A stretch of 6,163 nucleotides of DNA, from NCBI GenBank assembly GCA_019419405.1, contig DYAA01000017.1, positions 1 to 6,163 on the forward strand. Direction: 5' to 3'. The notes under the pieces were generated by a model. The model worked only from the letters and a program-made list of their open reading frames with translations. It had not been told where the DNA came from and ran no database searches. A program made the translations under genes and the position numbers. Shown here one piece after another: positions 5,222 through 6,163 of this stretch (position 1 is the stretch's first letter; every line of letters begins with the position of its first letter). The DNA is from Collinsella sp. Its GTDB lineage: Bacteria; Actinomycetota; Coriobacteriia; Coriobacteriales; Coriobacteriaceae.

Positions 5222-6163
5222 CTACTGCACCGCCTCGTGCTCGCGGCCCTCGAGCGCCAGCTGCACGTACTCGGCGGTCTTGATCTTGGCGATGGTGCCC
5301 TCAACGTCGAGCCTCTCGGTGTTGTGGGAGGTGTAGGACTCGTCGGCCTGGGTCTCCACCTCACCGTCCACGACGAACTTGTCGTAGTTCAGGTCGCGCG
5401 AGTCGCATGCCACGCGGTAGTAGCCACCCATGTCCTCGGCGCGCAGGCGCTCCTCGCGGGTCATGAGGGTCTCGAAGAGCTTCTCGCCGTGGCGGGTGCC
5501 GATCACCTGGGTGCCCACGCGGCCGAAGACCTCCTGGACCGCCTCGGCGAGGTCGCCGATGGTGGAGGCAGGCGCCTTCTGGATGAACAGGTCGCCGGGG
5601 TTGGCGTGCTCGAAGGCGAACTGCACCAGGTCGACCGCCTCGTCCAGGTTCATGAGGAAGCGGGTCATGTTGGGGTCGGTGACCGTGAGCGGCTCCCCTT
5701 TTCGGATTCGGTCGATGAACAGCGGGATGACGCTGCCGCGCGAGCACATGACGTTGCCGTAGCGGGTGCAGCAGATGGTGGTGCGGCCGGCGCCGTTTCG
5801 GGCGTTGGCGTAGATGATGGACTCCATCATGGCCTTGGACTTGCCCATGGCGTTGATGGGGTATGCCGCCTTGTCGGTGGACAGGCACACGACGCGGTCG
5901 ACGCCCTCGTCGATCGCGGCGTGCAGCACGTTGTCCGTGCCGATGACGTTGGTGCGCACGGCCTCCATGGGGAAGAACTCGCAGGAGGGCACCTGCTTGA
6001 GGGCGGCGGCGTGGAACACATAGTCCACGCCAACCATGGCGGACTTCACGGACGCGAGGTCTCGCACGTCGCCAATGTAGAACTTGATTTTCCCCGCCGC
6101 CTCCGGCAGCTTGGCCTGAAATTCGTGGCGCATATCGTCCTGCTTCTTCTCGTCGCGGGAGAA
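5222..6163 (-). CDS. capE: UDP-GlcNAc 4,6-dehydratase (inverting)/5-epimerase, CapE-type, 5' end cut by window
   Basis: Cytoplasmic extended short-chain dehydrogenase that starts UDP-L-FucNAc synthesis, turning UDP-GlcNAc into the UDP-2-acetamido-2,6-dideoxy-beta-L-arabino-hexos-4-ulose intermediate. The frame is open to the window edge and begins FSRDEKKQDDMRHEF, a signature of the CapE/FlaA1/WbjB group. The ATG at 6133 is therefore internal, and about 30 N-terminal residues with the Rossmann GxxGxxG are missing. Visible are IGDVRD, VFHAAALKQVP, TNVIGT and LSTDKAAYPINAMGKSK. In the last, Met stands where most dehydrogenases have the Tyr of YxxxK, as is known for CapE. GTRHGEKLFETLM and the ending EGREHEAVQ complete a normal C-terminus. 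The stop TAG lies 1 base before the capF start, in the same E-F-G order as Staphylococcus aureus cap5/cap8. FlaA1/PseB-like dehydratases are the alternative, but the Met motif and the neighbours favour CapE. Confidence 0.93.
   Translation of the reverse strand, partial: FSRDEKKQDDMRHEFQAKLPEAAGKIKFYIGDVRDLASVKSAMVGVDYVFHAAALKQVPSCEFFPMEAVRTNVIGTDNVLHAAIDEGVDRVVCLSTDKAAYPINAMGKSKAMMESIIYANARNGAGRTTICCTRYGNVMCSRGSVIPLFIDRIRKGEPLTVTDPNMTRFLMNLDEAVDLVQFAFEHANPGDLFIQKAPASTIGDLAEAVQEVFGRVGTQVIGTRHGEKLFETLMTREERLRAEDMGGYYRVACDSRDLNYDKFVVDGEVETQADESYTSHNTERLDVEGTIAKIKTAEYVQLALEGREHEAVQ

Noticed and set aside
3991..5283. Long plus-strand open frame over capF (430 residues)
   Set aside because: It is the antisense shadow of a GC-rich gene: biased to Val/Gly/Ala/Glu/Arg with no domain motif, while the minus strand carries a full CapF with all motifs.
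5221..5364. Upstream in-frame extension of capF from the ATG at 5364
   Set aside because: It is a Ser/Pro/Arg-rich shadow of the capE C-terminus; the GTG at 5220 gives the canonical MRVLVTGARGFVG start.
6131..6133. ATG at 6133 as the start of capE
   Set aside because: The frame continues upstream to the window edge with the conserved FSRDEKKQDD, so this Met is internal.
1..6163. Search for tRNA, rRNA, CRISPR arrays, insertion sequences, promoters or terminators
   Set aside because: The window is filled by tightly packed minus-strand genes with gaps of no more than 4 bases; no repeat array, transposase, RNA gene or intergenic control region was seen.

Overview
The window is a gene-dense, single-strand stretch of a surface polysaccharide (capsule or exopolysaccharide) cluster. 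Every supported gene is on the minus strand, so transcription runs from base 6163 toward base 1. There is essentially no intergenic DNA: adjacent genes overlap by up to 14 bases or are separated by 1-4 bases. This points to one translationally coupled operon whose promoter and terminator lie outside the window.

Order in the direction of transcription: (1) 6163-5222, the 3' part of a CapE-type UDP-GlcNAc 4,6-dehydratase/5-epimerase; (2) 5220-4003, CapF, the reductase with a C-terminal cupin; (3) 3998-2817, CapG, a UDP-HexNAc 2-epimerase; (4) about 2823/2817-1636, a GT4-type glycosyltransferase; (5) 1633-1127, a left-handed beta-helix acetyltransferase whose frame breaks in a run of eight G, with its original C-terminus still readable down to 1071; (6) 1084-14, a second GT4-type glycosyltransferase; (7) 24-1, the first eight codons of a further gene leaving the window. 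CapE-CapF-CapG together make UDP-N-acetyl-L-fucosamine. The glycosyltransferases and acetyltransferase would build and decorate the repeat unit that contains it.

The host is probably a high-GC Gram-positive. The capEFG half is GC-rich with mostly G/C third positions, strong GAGG-type ribosome binding sites recur, and the general look resembles gut Coriobacteriia such as Collinsella or Olsenella. This is an impression, not a database result. The distal half (below about 2817) is less GC-rich: hand counts give 20/60 G+C at 1501-1560 and 40/60 at 5461-5520. That is the usual mosaic of a conserved sugar-nucleotide module followed by variable transferase genes.

No new defence or mobile system is visible. 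The unusual signals are: a poly-G tract frameshift in the acetyltransferase that looks like a phase-variation switch or an assembly error; a perfect 24-bp inverted repeat with a 4-base loop inside one glycosyltransferase gene; a 42-bp near-perfect palindrome inside the other; and a small hairpin whose loop holds the ribosome binding site and start codon of the last gene.
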